Assembly (NCBI GenBank): GCA_964482225.1
Contig: CAYZWT010000008.1
Coordinates: 1 to 64,000, forward strand
Origin: UBA1429 sp964482225
Lineage (GTDB): Bacteria > Chloroflexota > Anaerolineae > UBA1429
Reading direction: 5' to 3'
DNA length: 64,000 nt
Under the pieces are notes generated by a model. The model had not been told where the DNA came from and did not search any database. It saw only the letters and a program-made list of their open reading frames with translations. Below, piece after piece: positions 1-8,907 of this stretch. Made by a program: the position numbers and the translations under genes. Each line of letters opens with the position of its first letter. The first letter of the stretch is position 1.

Positions 1-420
1 TTTTCCGAGATCCCGACCTTCTTCTACTCAGGGATGCTGTTGCGGCGCTGGGGAGCGCGGGCGCTGGTGCTGCTCTCTTTGGGCACCAGCCTGGCCATGC
101 TGGTCGGCTTTGGATGGGTGACCACCCCCGAGCTTCTGGTGCCGCTGCAGGTCTTTCACGGCCCCGGGTTCGCAGCCTTGTATGTGGCCGGGGTCTACTA
201 TGCGGGCGTGGCTGCGCCGCCGGGGCTGGAGGCCACCACGCGGGCGCTCTATGGCGCTGTGGGCTCCCTGGCCATGACCTTTGGCGGGTTCATCGGGGGC
301 TATCTCTATGATACCGTAGGGGCGTTGATGCTCTTTCGGCTGGCCGCGCTGATGGTGGTGCTCGCCACCCTGTTCTATCTGATAACGGATCGTTCGCGGG
401 TAGAGGGGGCCCTTGAATGA
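1..420 (+). CDS. MFS transporter, C-terminal part (start lies outside the window)
   Basis: The reading frame is open from base 1 and ends at a TGA at 418-420, so only the last 139 residues are present. It shows about four hydrophobic helices. The opening SEIPTFFYSG followed by a LLRRWGAR loop, and later GGFIGGYLYDTVGA, match the second half of MFS_1-like proteins (LacY/nucleoside-symporter relatives). It would sit in the cytoplasmic membrane; the substrate cannot be told. The stop overlaps the next start by 4 bp (ATGA), so the two genes are probably cotranscribed and translationally coupled. Confidence 0.8.
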   Translation, partial: FSEIPTFFYSGMLLRRWGARALVLLSLGTSLAMLVGFGWVTTPELLVPLQVFHGPGFAALYVAGVYYAGVAAPPGLEATTRALYGAVGSLAMTFGGFIGGYLYDTVGALMLFRLAALMVVLATLFYLITDRSRVEGALE

Positions 421-830
421 GCGCCACACGGGATTGTACCTTTTGCGCCATCGCCGCACGAGTCGCGCCCGCCGACCGCGTGTATGAGGACGACGCCACG
501 TTCGCCATCATGGACATTCATCCCCAGGCGCCGGGGCACGTGCTGGTGATCCCCAAGAGGCACGCGGCGCAGATCTACGACCTGGACGACGCGGGCGCCG
601 CCGAACTGGCGCGGGCGCTGGTGCGGGTGGCGCGGGGCATCCGCGCGGCGCTGTCCCCGGAGGGCCTCTCGGTGCGCCAGGCCAATGGCCGCGCGGCGGG
701 ACAGGATGTCATGCATGTACACGTGCACCTGATCCCGCGCGGCGTCGCGGGCGAGCCCACCGGCCGGACGCCGGGGGAGCGGGCCGCCATCGCCGCGCGC
801 ATCCGGGCCGCCATCGAGACTGCCGGTTAG
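417..830 (+). CDS. HIT family protein (nucleotide hydrolase/transferase)
   Basis: 137 residues, the usual length of HINT-type HIT proteins. The N-terminus has the CTFC pair that binds zinc in many members. The C-terminal HVHVHLIPR is the HxHxHxx signature that forms the catalytic triad. Family members cleave purine nucleoside phosphoramidates or AMP-linked compounds in the cytosol; the true substrate here is unknown. The start is the ATG inside the ATGA overlap with the MFS gene. The end overlaps by 4 bp the convergent methyltransferase gene. Confidence 0.9.
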   Translation: MSATRDCTFCAIAARVAPADRVYEDDATFAIMDIHPQAPGHVLVIPKRHAAQIYDLDDAGAAELARALVRVARGIRAALSPEGLSVRQANGRAAGQDVMHVHVHLIPRGVAGEPTGRTPGERAAIAARIRAAIETAG

Positions 831-1615
831 CCCTTGCGGACGATCAACAGCTCGCGGTGCTCGTTGGTGCGGATGCCGTGGGGCGCGACGCCCCGTGGCG
901 TGCGGCAGCGCGCCACGATCTCTAGCACCTGGGGCCAGTGGGTCTCCAGGTCGAAATCCTCGGGGATGCCCACCCCCATGAGCAGATAGAGCAGCGATGC
1001 CACGTCTAGCAGGGTGTAGGGTACGTCGTACTCGGCCACGGCCAGCACGGCGCCGCCCTGGGCGCGAAAAGCATCCGCCAGGCGATAGATCGTCCCCTCC
1101 GGGTCATGGGCATACTCGCCGCCCGGCCCGCAGCCAAAGGTCGCGCAGATGGCGCCCAGATTGCGCGCCCCCACCTGCTGGGTAAGGAACAGGCCGCCCG
1201 GCCGCAGCACCCGCAACGTCTCGCCCACATCCACGTTGGCGTGGCGGTTGAGCGCCACGTCCACCGAGGCATCCTGGGCGGGCAGCGCCTCGGCGCGGCC
1301 CTGGGCAAAGGAGACATGCGCGGCCCCCAGCGCGGCGGCATTGGCCCGCGCCGCCGCCAGCATGGCGGGATCGGGGTCCACGCCCAGCCCCCATGCGTAG
1401 GCATCGCGCAGGGCCAGGAACCGCTCGCCGCCACCCGTGCCGCAATCCAGCGCGCGGTCTCCAGGGCGCAGGTAACGCCGCACGACGGCCTCATAGTCCC
1501 AGGGCACAGGGTCGCGGGCATCGCGCACCGCCGAGAAATCCCAGCCCCGGCGTTGCCCCACGCCCTGGGCAATCTCAAACAGGCGCTCTTTGGTCAGGCC
1601 ATCGAGGGGGTCCAT
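827..1615 (-). CDS. class I SAM-dependent methyltransferase
   Basis: 262 residues. Motif I appears as ALDCGTGGGERFL, followed by an acidic end of strand 2 (GVDPDPAML) and the post-motif RVLRPGGLFLTQQVG, typical of Methyltransf_11 or UbiE-like enzymes. The ATG at 1615 was chosen because it overlaps the TGA of the upstream gene (TGATG), a classic coupled start; the longer frame upstream has no methyltransferase-like sequence. It is the last gene of a four-gene minus-strand unit after an ABC transporter. The target molecule cannot be inferred. Confidence 0.85.
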   Translation of the reverse strand: MDPLDGLTKERLFEIAQGVGQRRGWDFSAVRDARDPVPWDYEAVVRRYLRPGDRALDCGTGGGERFLALRDAYAWGLGVDPDPAMLAAARANAAALGAAHVSFAQGRAEALPAQDASVDVALNRHANVDVGETLRVLRPGGLFLTQQVGARNLGAICATFGCGPGGEYAHDPEGTIYRLADAFRAQGGAVLAVAEYDVPYTLLDVASLLYLLMGVGIPEDFDLETHWPQVLEIVARCRTPRGVAPHGIRTNEHRELLIVRKG

Positions 1616-2448
1616 CAGCCCTCCGGCTTGTGCGCGATCATACGGCCATTGCTCCACTCGCCCCGGCGCATGGCGGCGATCTCTTGCTGGAACTCGGCGA
1701 GGGACGCTTGCACCCACGCCTCGCCCAGGGCAGCGACGTACACCTCGCGCCGTTCCTCCAGTCGTCGGGCCAGCGCTTGCCAGCCCAACGCGATCTCGCG
1801 CTCCGTCAGGTCGTCCAGCACCGTGATCCGGTAGCCCATGCCGCGCACCCGCGCCGCCATCTCGTCCAGGGTCCAGCGATAGTCGCCGGGGGCAGGGGCG
1901 CTCTGGGCGGGGCGCACCTCGAACACCAGGGCCAGGCGCCCGCCGGGGCGCAGCAGCCGGTCGAACTCGCGCAGCCAGGCGGGGTCGTGGTTCAACGAGC
2001 CCTGGTTCCAGATCACATCAAAGGCGCCATCGGCAAAGGGCATGGCTGCCGCGTCGGTCACCTCAAAGGCCAAACGCTCCTCCAGGCCGGCCAGGGCGGC
2101 GATGCGGCGCGCCCCCAGGATGGCGGTCTCGGAGATGTCAATGCCCGTCACACGGCAGCCATAGCCGGCGACGAGCTGCACGGCGGGGCCGCCCAGAAAG
2201 CAGCACACGTCCAGCACATGGTCGGCAGGGCCGATCTGGGCCAGCTCGGCCAGTTGGCGGGTATCCTCGGCGCCGCCCAGGTGATACTGGAGGCCGCTGA
2301 CGATCTGGGTGCGGCCGGAGCCGAAATGCCCCGCCAGGATGGCGGGCTCGACCATGGCCTCGATGCGCTCCAGCAACGCGCCCCCGGCGGGCAGTTGCCA
2401 GGCCGCGATCAGATCGCGGGTGTCCTTGCTCACGACGAATCTCCTCAC
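1615..2448 (-). CDS. SAM-dependent methyltransferase
   Basis: 277 residues. Motif I is the variant VLDVCCFLGGPAVQLV rather than DxGxGxG, then GCRVTGIDIS for the ribose-binding acidic strand and LLRPGGRLALVFEV after it. The Cys-Cys form of motif I is also seen in small-molecule N-methyltransferase-like proteins, so a glycine/sarcosine-type or related substrate is possible but unproven. It is followed by a second, only distantly similar methyltransferase in a TGATG overlap. The 34 bp gap to the permease gene suggests one transcript. Confidence 0.82.
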   Translation of the reverse strand: MRRFVVSKDTRDLIAAWQLPAGGALLERIEAMVEPAILAGHFGSGRTQIVSGLQYHLGGAEDTRQLAELAQIGPADHVLDVCCFLGGPAVQLVAGYGCRVTGIDISETAILGARRIAALAGLEERLAFEVTDAAAMPFADGAFDVIWNQGSLNHDPAWLREFDRLLRPGGRLALVFEVRPAQSAPAPGDYRWTLDEMAARVRGMGYRITVLDDLTEREIALGWQALARRLEERREVYVAALGEAWVQASLAEFQQEIAAMRRGEWSNGRMIAHKPEG

Positions 2449-2482
2449 ATGTATTGGCGCCGTGCGGATCTTTTCATACCGG

Positions 2483-3325
2483 CTAGGCGCGGCGGGCCAG
2501 GCGGCGCAGCGGCCCCGCCAGGCGCCATTCGTGCTCGCCGCCCACGCGGATATCGCGCTGCGTGAACAGGCCCCAGGCCGCCAGGGCCATCAGTACGCTG
2601 GCCCCCAACAGGCCCACCAGCCAGCCCCACTCGATCCCCGCGATGGCATAGCCCCCCTGGTAGTAGTGCAGGGGCGTGAACTCGATCAACGGCTTGAGAT
2701 CGGCGTTCAGGTTGGCCATGCCCACCAGCAAATAGTTGGCCACCAGCAGGCCGCCGCTGATGGCGCTGGCCAGGCGCCCGGAGGGCAGCGCCATGCTCAG
2801 AAGCAGCGCCAGCGACCCAAAGAGCAGCAGCACGGCCAAGAGCGGCAGGCAGGGCATCAGGAACTCGACCGGGGTCAGGTTCATATTGGCGCTCGCGGGC
2901 GGCAGGATCCAGCCGAGCTGCCCGACCAGCAGCACAATAACAAGGCACAACACCAGCGAGAGGTAGCGACCCCAAAAGAGGGCCGTGCGCCCGATGGGGT
3001 GGGCCAGGATCAGGTCCAGGATACCCCGCTCCTCGTCGTTCACGAGCAGGCCGGCCCCCACGCCGATGGCCAAAATGCCGACGATGAGGGTCATATAGTT
3101 GAAATAGTAGGTATCCAGATAGCCCTGCGGGCTGGCCAGCTCCATGATGCCGCCGAAAAAGGCCATCATCTCTTTGGGAAAGGCCTCCAGATAGGCCTCG
3201 ATGTCAATCTTGGACACATCCGCAAACAGCGAGACCATCCACAGGCTATAGATGCCCAGGCCGAGGCCCCAACCCAGGATGCGCCCCCGCAGCCGCCCCA
3301 ACGCGAATTTCAGCTCGGTGAACAT
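2483..3325 (-). CDS. ABC-2 type transporter permease
   Basis: 280 residues with about six hydrophobic helices. The segment VNDEERGILDLILAHPIGR after the second helix pair is the conserved cytoplasmic coupling loop of ABC-2 permeases. It would form the membrane part of an exporter with the ATPase encoded just upstream. The start ATG at 3325 follows the ATPase stop by one base, so the longer in-frame Arg-rich extension is rejected. The exported compound is not evident; relatives include Na+, drug and lipid exporters. Confidence 0.88.
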   Translation of the reverse strand: MFTELKFALGRLRGRILGWGLGLGIYSLWMVSLFADVSKIDIEAYLEAFPKEMMAFFGGIMELASPQGYLDTYYFNYMTLIVGILAIGVGAGLLVNDEERGILDLILAHPIGRTALFWGRYLSLVLCLVIVLLVGQLGWILPPASANMNLTPVEFLMPCLPLLAVLLLFGSLALLLSMALPSGRLASAISGGLLVANYLLVGMANLNADLKPLIEFTPLHYYQGGYAIAGIEWGWLVGLLGASVLMALAAWGLFTQRDIRVGGEHEWRLAGPLRRLARRA

Positions 3326-3326
3326 G

Positions 3327-4238
3327 CTACGCCGCCTCCTTCTGGTCCTCATAGTAGGCCAGGAACAGCTCCTCCAACGAGGGGTGCTCGGTCTGCAAGT
3401 CAGCTATGGGCAACGCCGCCAGGGCCTTGATGAGAGCGTCCACGGCGCCCTCTACCTGGACGGTCACGCTGAGCCCGTCGTCCTGGGCCAAGAGCGAGAC
3501 GCCCGGCAACCCATCCAACGCGGCTAGATCCACCCGCTCCATAAAGCGCACCCGCACCCGCCGCGTGGTCATGCTGAGCAATTGGCGCGGCTCGACCGTC
3601 TCGACGATGCGGCCGTGCCGGATGATGGATACGCGGCTGGCCAGTACCTCGACCTCGCTGATGACATGGGACGAAAAGAACACCGTCGCGCCGCCTGCCT
3701 GGGCCTCCCGGATCAGGCGATAGACCTCTTGCTGCATCAGGGGATCCAGCCCGGAGGTGGGCTCGTCCAGCAGCAACAGTTCCGGTCGGGCCATCAGCGC
3801 CTGGATCACGCCCACCTTTTGCTTGTTGCCTTTGGAGAGGTTCTTGACGGGCGTATCCAGGCTGAGCTGCAACCGCTCCGACAGTTCTTGCACAAAGGCC
3901 CAATCCAGGCGGTTGCCCCGCAGGGCCGCCAGATAGCGCAGGGTGGCCCCCACCCGCAGGTTGGGCTCCAGGTTCAGCTCGCCCGGCAGATAGCCGACCT
4001 GCGCCCGCACCGCTGTGGGCTCGGCCTGCGGGTCCAGCCCCAGCACGCGAATCATGCCCGCCTGGGGGCGGATCAGATCCAACATACAGCGGATGGTCGT
4101 GGTCTTGCCGGCGCCGTTGGGCCCCAGAAAGCCAAACACCTCTCCTCGGGCGACCTCCAGGTCAACGCCGCGCAGCGCCCACACAGGGCCATAGCTCTTT
4201 TCCAGACCGCGAATCTCGATAGCGGGTGTGTCGTTCAT
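3327..4238 (-). CDS. ABC transporter ATP-binding protein
   Basis: 303 residues. Walker A is FLGPNGAGKTTT, the signature region reads LSKGNKQKVGV, Walker B is LLLLDEPTSG and the switch His is in SSHVISE. The C-terminal ~80 residues form the accessory domain common in CcmA/NatA-type exporters. The ATG at 4238 has an AAGGAG ribosome site nine bases upstream; the open frame continuing to 5036 covers other genes and is not used. A TATACT hexamer at 4271-4276 on the minus strand could be its -10. It powers the ABC-2 permease that follows one base later. Confidence 0.92.
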   Translation of the reverse strand: MNDTPAIEIRGLEKSYGPVWALRGVDLEVARGEVFGFLGPNGAGKTTTIRCMLDLIRPQAGMIRVLGLDPQAEPTAVRAQVGYLPGELNLEPNLRVGATLRYLAALRGNRLDWAFVQELSERLQLSLDTPVKNLSKGNKQKVGVIQALMARPELLLLDEPTSGLDPLMQQEVYRLIREAQAGGATVFFSSHVISEVEVLASRVSIIRHGRIVETVEPRQLLSMTTRRVRVRFMERVDLAALDGLPGVSLLAQDDGLSVTVQVEGAVDALIKALAALPIADLQTEHPSLEELFLAYYEDQKEAA

Positions 4239-4445
4239 CTTGTGCTCCTTTGTTCTTGCGCACAAGATATAGTATAGCAGAAACTGCGGGCTTGGGGGGA
4301 GTTGTGCGTGGGGTTTCGGAAAGATTTCGTACCGCTTGTGAACTGCCAAGCGCCGTGCTATGCTGGCAAGTGAGTGAGCCCGTGCGCGGAGGCCCATGTG
4401 GTCTCGCGCGCGGCGATGAGCCCGTTCAGCAGAAGGAGGGTTCCT

Positions 4446-4904
4446 ATGCAGCCAGAGATCGTCCAACTCCCCGACCGGCATATCCTGGGTTCGGTGGCGC
4501 GTATCGAGCCGATGAACGCGGACTATGTGGCGCTGTGGCGCAACGGATTCGATCCTCACGAGTCCGAGGTGGCGGCCTTGGCCGTCGATCCGGGCTACTA
4601 TGGCGTCTACTTTGGCACCGACCGGCCCGGTTGGGTGGATTTCGTGGCCGGCATGGTGGTTGGCGCCGATGTGGTCGCTCCCGAGGGGCTGGTGTTGCGG
4701 CCACTGCCCGGCGGCGCCTATGCGCGCTTTGACTGTACCCTGGGGACCATTGGCGCCACATGGGGCGCTATCTATGGCCAGTGGCTTCCTACCAGTGGGT
4801 ACGCGGAGGATGAGACGCGCCCCGCCCTGGAGTACTATCCGCCGGGCGCCATGTCCCCTGATGCAGCCGTCTCCATCTGGGTCGCTATTCGTCCCGCAGG
4901 CTAG
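4446..4904 (+). CDS. GyrI-like small-molecule binding domain protein
   Basis: 152 residues. The layout (alternating strands, then WGAIYGQWLPTSGY and a conserved ALEYYPPG near the C-terminus) matches the GyrI/AraC effector-binding fold. Such stand-alone domains bind hydrophobic cations or act as stress-linked hydrolases. The ATG at 4446 was chosen over an earlier ATG at 4374 because AAGGAGG lies seven bases upstream. It is divergent from the ABC operon across a ~200 bp region, hinting at a drug-sensing partner, but this is only context. Confidence 0.75.
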   Translation: MQPEIVQLPDRHILGSVARIEPMNADYVALWRNGFDPHESEVAALAVDPGYYGVYFGTDRPGWVDFVAGMVVGADVVAPEGLVLRPLPGGAYARFDCTLGTIGATWGAIYGQWLPTSGYAEDETRPALEYYPPGAMSPDAAVSIWVAIRPAG

Positions 4905-4956
4905 GCCGCCAAGCGAATAGGGGCTGCTGGCGCTTGGCGCAGAGGTGGCGTGTGCG

Positions 4957-6984
4957 TTAGCGACGCCTCTTGTGCCGCACGATGATCGCTGCCACGGCAG
5001 CCCCTGGCAGCAAGAGCAGCGCATAGACCAGGGCAATCAACGGGAACGATTGCACAGGGGTGATACGCTCTCCCGTCTGGGCATAGTAGGCGGGAATCTG
5101 GGGCACACCATCTGGCCCGGCCGGCTGCATGGCAACGTATTCCGCTACCGCCTGCCAGACCTTGAGCTCGCGTCCATCGGGCCAATGGACGATCAGGCGA
5201 TCGAGCTCTTCCAAGCCTACCACGTTGCCCTCGGCATCCTTGGGTTCAATGCCCAGGTGCGGCACCAGCTCGCCCACCATTGGCAGGAACGACAGAATGT
5301 AGCTATCGGTCACCAGGTGGTAGAGCGCGTCGTCGCCCCGTTTGAGGGGCGCATATCCGGGGTCCTGTCCCACAGGCTGCATTCCCTCGCCGGTATAGAT
5401 CTCGGCCCGCGTGGCCGCTCTCCCCGTGGGCAGCGGCTGGTCGAGGATGGGCACGGTCAAGAGCACGGCGTTCCTGGGGTTGTAGCGATAGCGCAGGCCC
5501 GAGTATTGCAGGAAAAAGTCGTCTCCCCGAAAATCCTGAAGCAGAACGGCCACCTCAAGGACGCGGCGCAGCTCCTCGCCGGTTAGGTAGACGGATACGA
5601 TCGGATAGCCTGCATAGCCATCCGGGCCATAGCCCAGCCCGATGACGCTTGTGAGATCATAGAACGAGATCCCGTCGCGGGCATGGGGCATGGTCCCACG
5701 GATGATGGCCCCCCTGATGGACCCATTGGCCTGCACGGCTACATCTACCCGTTTGCCAAGCACCTCTTGCGAGATGATGCGCATGGCATCAGCGATCAGG
5801 TTGCCGGCGGGCGATTCCTGTAGCGGCGGACGATAGGGGAGATCGAACTCTGAGCGCGCCAACACTGCCATCACGTCATCGAACCTGCCGCCGGTCATCT
5901 CCTCCAGCAGCGCATTCAGCCTGTCGCGGTACTCGTCCACCAGCAGCGCGATCACAGGATCGGGGGCGACGCTGGCGTCCATGGGGATCAAGTAGGCGTG
6001 TCCCAGCTCTGAATTGCGGATCCGCAGACGCCCCAGGGCTGAATAGGCCAGCTCGATGCGCCCCAAGTATCTGCTGCTGGAGCCTGCCTGTACAATGATG
6101 GTGCTGCCCTCGATGACCGGCTCGTGGAGCGCGGAATGGCAGTGTCCCCCCACGATCAGATGAATGCCCGGGACAGCCCGAGCGAGCTCCCGGTCTTCTG
6201 CCAGGCCGGCGTGGGAGAGAGCGATGACAATATCTACCTGCTGCCTGCGCAGCTCTGCCACCATTTCTCTGGCAGTCTCGTGCTGATCCAGAAAGACAAA
6301 ATCGCCCGTATCGGACGTCAGGGACGCTGCCTCCGCTCCCAGCAAGCCAAAGACGCCCACACGAAGCCCGTTCTCCAGATCAAACACGGCGGTCTTGCGA
6401 AACAGGTCCTCTTGGGCCACAGGATGCCCCATGGATGGGATGGTGTTGGATGCCAACACGACGGTCCTGTCATGGGCCGCAGGATAGCCCGCCGCTAAAA
6501 GATAGTCGGCCAGCACATCCGGGCCATAGTCAAACTCGTGATTGCCGATGGTGACCGCGTCATAGCCGAGGGCGTGCATCAGATCCATCTCGGCGGCATA
6601 GTGGGTGGGCACGAGCCACCCAAAGGGCGTCTCTCCCATGAAATCACCGCCGCTCAAGAGCAGTACGGGCTCTCCCTCGGCGGCCTTGGCGCTGCGAACA
6701 CCCGCGATGGCGCCGCCAAGCCGGGCCATGCCTCCCACGGTGGGGTCCTGTGGCTGCGCGGCAACATAGTCAATGGCGGGAGAATGGGGGATCAGTGAAG
6801 AGTGTTCGTCATTGGTGTGCAAAATCGTGAGATACAGCTCTTCTATAGGGGTCTCGGCGCTGGCAAGGAGGCCGGGCCGGCCGGTCACGCCCAGGAAAAG
6901 GGTGAGGAGCAAACAGGCCAATGCAAGCAAGCGGGGCCGCACACGAATGTGCACCATTGAGGGGGAATACCCGGATTGTGACAA
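4957..6984 (-). CDS. 5'-nucleotidase/2',3'-cyclic phosphodiesterase, membrane-anchored
   Basis: About 675 residues. After an N-terminal signal (LLALACLLLTLFLGV) comes the metallophosphatase core: ILHTNDEHS, SGGDFMGET, IGNHEFDYG, and GGHCHS as metal ligands. The 5'-nucleotidase C-terminal domain follows with ESPAGNLIADAMR and ANGSIRGAI. A last helix (LIALVYALLLLPGAAVAAI) followed by HKRRR should anchor it outside the membrane. AGGAG at 6995-6991 directly abuts an ATG at 6990 but is six bases from a TTG at 6984, so I favour TTG; an ATG at 6957 is also possible. It probably releases nucleosides and phosphate from external nucleotides. Confidence 0.9.
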   Translation of the reverse strand: MSQSGYSPSMVHIRVRPRLLALACLLLTLFLGVTGRPGLLASAETPIEELYLTILHTNDEHSSLIPHSPAIDYVAAQPQDPTVGGMARLGGAIAGVRSAKAAEGEPVLLLSGGDFMGETPFGWLVPTHYAAEMDLMHALGYDAVTIGNHEFDYGPDVLADYLLAAGYPAAHDRTVVLASNTIPSMGHPVAQEDLFRKTAVFDLENGLRVGVFGLLGAEAASLTSDTGDFVFLDQHETAREMVAELRRQQVDIVIALSHAGLAEDRELARAVPGIHLIVGGHCHSALHEPVIEGSTIIVQAGSSSRYLGRIELAYSALGRLRIRNSELGHAYLIPMDASVAPDPVIALLVDEYRDRLNALLEEMTGGRFDDVMAVLARSEFDLPYRPPLQESPAGNLIADAMRIISQEVLGKRVDVAVQANGSIRGAIIRGTMPHARDGISFYDLTSVIGLGYGPDGYAGYPIVSVYLTGEELRRVLEVAVLLQDFRGDDFFLQYSGLRYRYNPRNAVLLTVPILDQPLPTGRAATRAEIYTGEGMQPVGQDPGYAPLKRGDDALYHLVTDSYILSFLPMVGELVPHLGIEPKDAEGNVVGLEELDRLIVHWPDGRELKVWQAVAEYVAMQPAGPDGVPQIPAYYAQTGERITPVQSFPLIALVYALLLLPGAAVAAIIVRHKRRR

Positions 6985-7204
6985 CGACATCTCCTATCAT
7001 ACTTGGGCGGCGGGTGTCGTAGTGGCTCTCGCAAGAGTGTGGCGCAGCGGTCCTCCATGTCAACGCAGGCGCGGGGCGAACATATGCAGGGCAAGGCGCC
7101 TGTATTCTGCCGCTGGCGCAGATCCGATCCCCACTATAGCGCAACCCGCCTGCCGCAGTTCGCGGCAGGTGGGGTCTGGCGCACAGGAGCCTCTTGGGCA
7201 TCTG

Positions 7205-7276
7205 AGCGGGCGACGCGATTTGAACGCGCGACAGCCTGCTTGGAAGGCAGGGGCTCTACCACTGAGCTACGCCCGC
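7205..7276 (-). tRNA. tRNA-Gly (anticodon TCC)
   Basis: Full cloverleaf on the minus strand: acceptor GCGGGCG pairs with CGCCCGC, the D arm is TAGCTCAGTGGTAGAGC, the anticodon stem CCTGC/GCAGG holds CTTCCAA, and the T loop is TTCAAAT. The anticodon TCC reads GGA. CCA is not encoded. It lies 19 bp downstream of tRNA-Pro and probably shares its transcript. Confidence 0.96.
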
Positions 7277-7295
7277 TGGATCTATCGCGGCCAGG

Positions 7296-7369
7296 TCGGG
7301 GTGAGAGGACTTGAACCTCCGACTTCGGCGTCCCAAACGCCGCGCGCTACCAGGCTGCGCCACACCCCG
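7296..7369 (-). tRNA. tRNA-Pro (anticodon TGG)
   Basis: Cloverleaf on the minus strand: acceptor CGGGGTG pairs with CACCCCG, the anticodon stem CGGCG/CGCCG encloses TTTGGGA, and the T loop is TTCAAGT. The anticodon TGG reads CCA. The CCA end is not fully encoded. A promoter lies 9 bp upstream. Confidence 0.96.
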
Positions 7370-7377
7370 CTAGCGCT

Positions 7378-7405
7378 AGTATAGGCGAATCGCCTGCACC
7401 GTCAA
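7378..7405 (-). promoter_or_regulatory. sigma-70 type promoter of the tRNA-Pro/tRNA-Gly unit
   Basis: On the minus strand TTGACG is followed after 16 bp by TATACT, ending 9 bp before the 5' end of tRNA-Pro. The same -35 and -10 hexamers precede the tRNA-Lys copies at 38 and 45 kb, which supports the call. Confidence 0.7.
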
Positions 7406-7430
7406 AGCTCTGACGGCGCGGCCTGCCCGC

Positions 7431-7604
7431 TCAGGCGACAAGACCGGCCAGCGCCTTGCCGATCCAATCCAGCGCACGTTGCACATGCGGCCCCACGGCC
7501 TGGAGGAGCACCAGGAACGCCAACGTCAGGATCAGCGTGACAGCGATCCACTCGAATAGTTCCGGGCCCGTATCGCCCGGCAAGAGTTGTCGGAATCGCG
7601 CCAT
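7431..7604 (-). CDS. small Flp/Fap pilin-like membrane peptide
   Basis: 57 residues. The N-terminal MARFRQLLPGDTGPELFEW is followed by one hydrophobic helix (IAVTLILTLAFLVLLQAV) and a short tail. A Gly followed by an acidic residue before the helix resembles Flp/type IVb prepilins, where a prepilin peptidase cuts before the helix and Glu5 is conserved. GTGAGG lies eight bases before the ATG at 7604. No tad assembly genes are nearby. It could instead be an unrelated small membrane peptide; the coding call is good, the pilin assignment moderate. Confidence 0.6.
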   Translation of the reverse strand: MARFRQLLPGDTGPELFEWIAVTLILTLAFLVLLQAVGPHVQRALDWIGKALAGLVA

Positions 7605-7676
7605 CTCACATCCTCACACATGCCGCCACGGCAACACCTCGACCACGCCCATAGATCGCGCAGCGCACACCGGGAC

Positions 7677-7705
7677 TTGACGTTCACACTCGAGCTGTAT
7701 ACAGT
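7677..7705 (+). promoter_or_regulatory. candidate promoter upstream of the S1-domain gene
   Basis: TTGACG, a 17 bp spacer and TACAGT, located about 90 bp before the ATG at 7793. The -35 is good and the -10 matches four of six positions. Confidence 0.45.
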
Positions 7706-7792
7706 AGTTTAGGTAAAAGTGGCCATTCTGCCAAGAGGACCATTGGGTCAGCCGCGTCGCGGGCGAGTGTTTTCAGAGAGGGCAGCAGCGCT

Positions 7793-8815
7793 ATGAGCGG
7801 GTACAATCTGGATTCGTTGGCCGATTTCTTGGAACATGCCAGGCAGCGTTATAGCATGAGCATGCCGGATCGCTTCTCTCATGACGAGGCAGCCCATCGG
7901 TTCATTGCCGAGGACGCTGATGCGATCGGCTATGCCAGGCGGGATGGCCTTTGGGGGACGCTCCAGGAGTTGCAGGACCGCGGTGAGACCGTCAGCGGCA
8001 TCGTGACCGGCTGGAACCGGGGCGGGTTGCTGGTGCGCTGGGAGGATCTCCAGGGCTTTGTGCCTGCCTCGCAGCTCCGCGAGGTGCCCCTCTTTGAGGA
8101 CGATGCCTCGCGTGATGAGTTGCTCTCGCGCTGGGTCGGTGAGGAGCTCGATCTCAAGGTGATCGAGCTGGACCCCAGGCGTAACCGCTTGGTGTTCTCC
8201 GAGAGGGCTGCCCTCTGGGGGCCCAAACAGGGGGAACGCTTGCTGGCCGAGCTCGATGAAGGCGACGTTCGCGAGGGCGTGGTCAGCAATGTGTGCGATT
8301 TTGGCGTCTTTGTGGACTTGGGCGGCATTGACGGGCTGATCCATATCTCTGAGCTCTCTTGGGGGCGCGTCACCCATCCGGCCAACCTGCTGCACATCGG
8401 CGACAAGATCCAGGTGCATGTCCTCAGCATTGACCGCGCCAGCCATCATGTGGGCCTGAGCCTCAAACGCTTGCAGCCCAATCCCTGGTCCATGGCGGAG
8501 GCCAAGTACGCCATTGGCGATATCGTCGAGGCTACCGTCACCAATGTGGTGGATTTCGGCGTGTTCGTCCAGCTCGAAGAGGGGCTTGAGGGCCTGGTAC
8601 ACATTTCGGAGATGTCAGAAGAGCGGGTGCAACACCCCAGACAGCTCGCCCAGGTGAACGATCGCGTGCGGGTGCGCATCCTGCGCATCGAGTGCGAACA
8701 GCACCGCCTCAGCCTCAGCATCAAGCAAGCCCAGGAAAAGCCGCCCGACGAGGATGGCGAAGAGCCTTTTGGCTCGGACGAGGGCACCCACCGGCCAGAG
8801 GCCTACCTGTACTGA
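7793..8815 (+). CDS. S1 RNA-binding domain protein (ribosomal protein S1-like)
   Basis: 340 residues with three S1 (OB-fold) repeats at roughly 65-135, 155-225 and 240-310. The second and third contain VSNVCDFGVFVDLGG and VTNVVDFGVFVQLEEG, each followed by a GLIHISE or GLVHISE RNA-binding stretch; the first is more divergent (VSGIVTGWNRGGLLV). E. coli S1 has six repeats, and shorter three- or four-repeat forms are common elsewhere, so this may serve as the S1-like translation factor or as a related RNA-binding protein. The C-terminal tail is acidic. Confidence 0.85.
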   Translation: MSGYNLDSLADFLEHARQRYSMSMPDRFSHDEAAHRFIAEDADAIGYARRDGLWGTLQELQDRGETVSGIVTGWNRGGLLVRWEDLQGFVPASQLREVPLFEDDASRDELLSRWVGEELDLKVIELDPRRNRLVFSERAALWGPKQGERLLAELDEGDVREGVVSNVCDFGVFVDLGGIDGLIHISELSWGRVTHPANLLHIGDKIQVHVLSIDRASHHVGLSLKRLQPNPWSMAEAKYAIGDIVEATVTNVVDFGVFVQLEEGLEGLVHISEMSEERVQHPRQLAQVNDRVRVRILRIECEQHRLSLSIKQAQEKPPDEDGEEPFGSDEGTHRPEAYLY

Positions 8816-8907
8816 AACCCGGGCCGTTGCCGGGCGCGCCCAGTGCCCACGCGAACGCTCGCCCACAGCGAGCCTTTTCTGCCGCACCCTCCTAGCAAGA
8901 GAATGAG

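Noticed and set aside
4239..5036. 266-residue N-terminal extension of the ABC ATPase
   Set aside because: The extension overlaps the divergent GyrI-like gene, and AAGGAG precedes the internal ATG at 4238.
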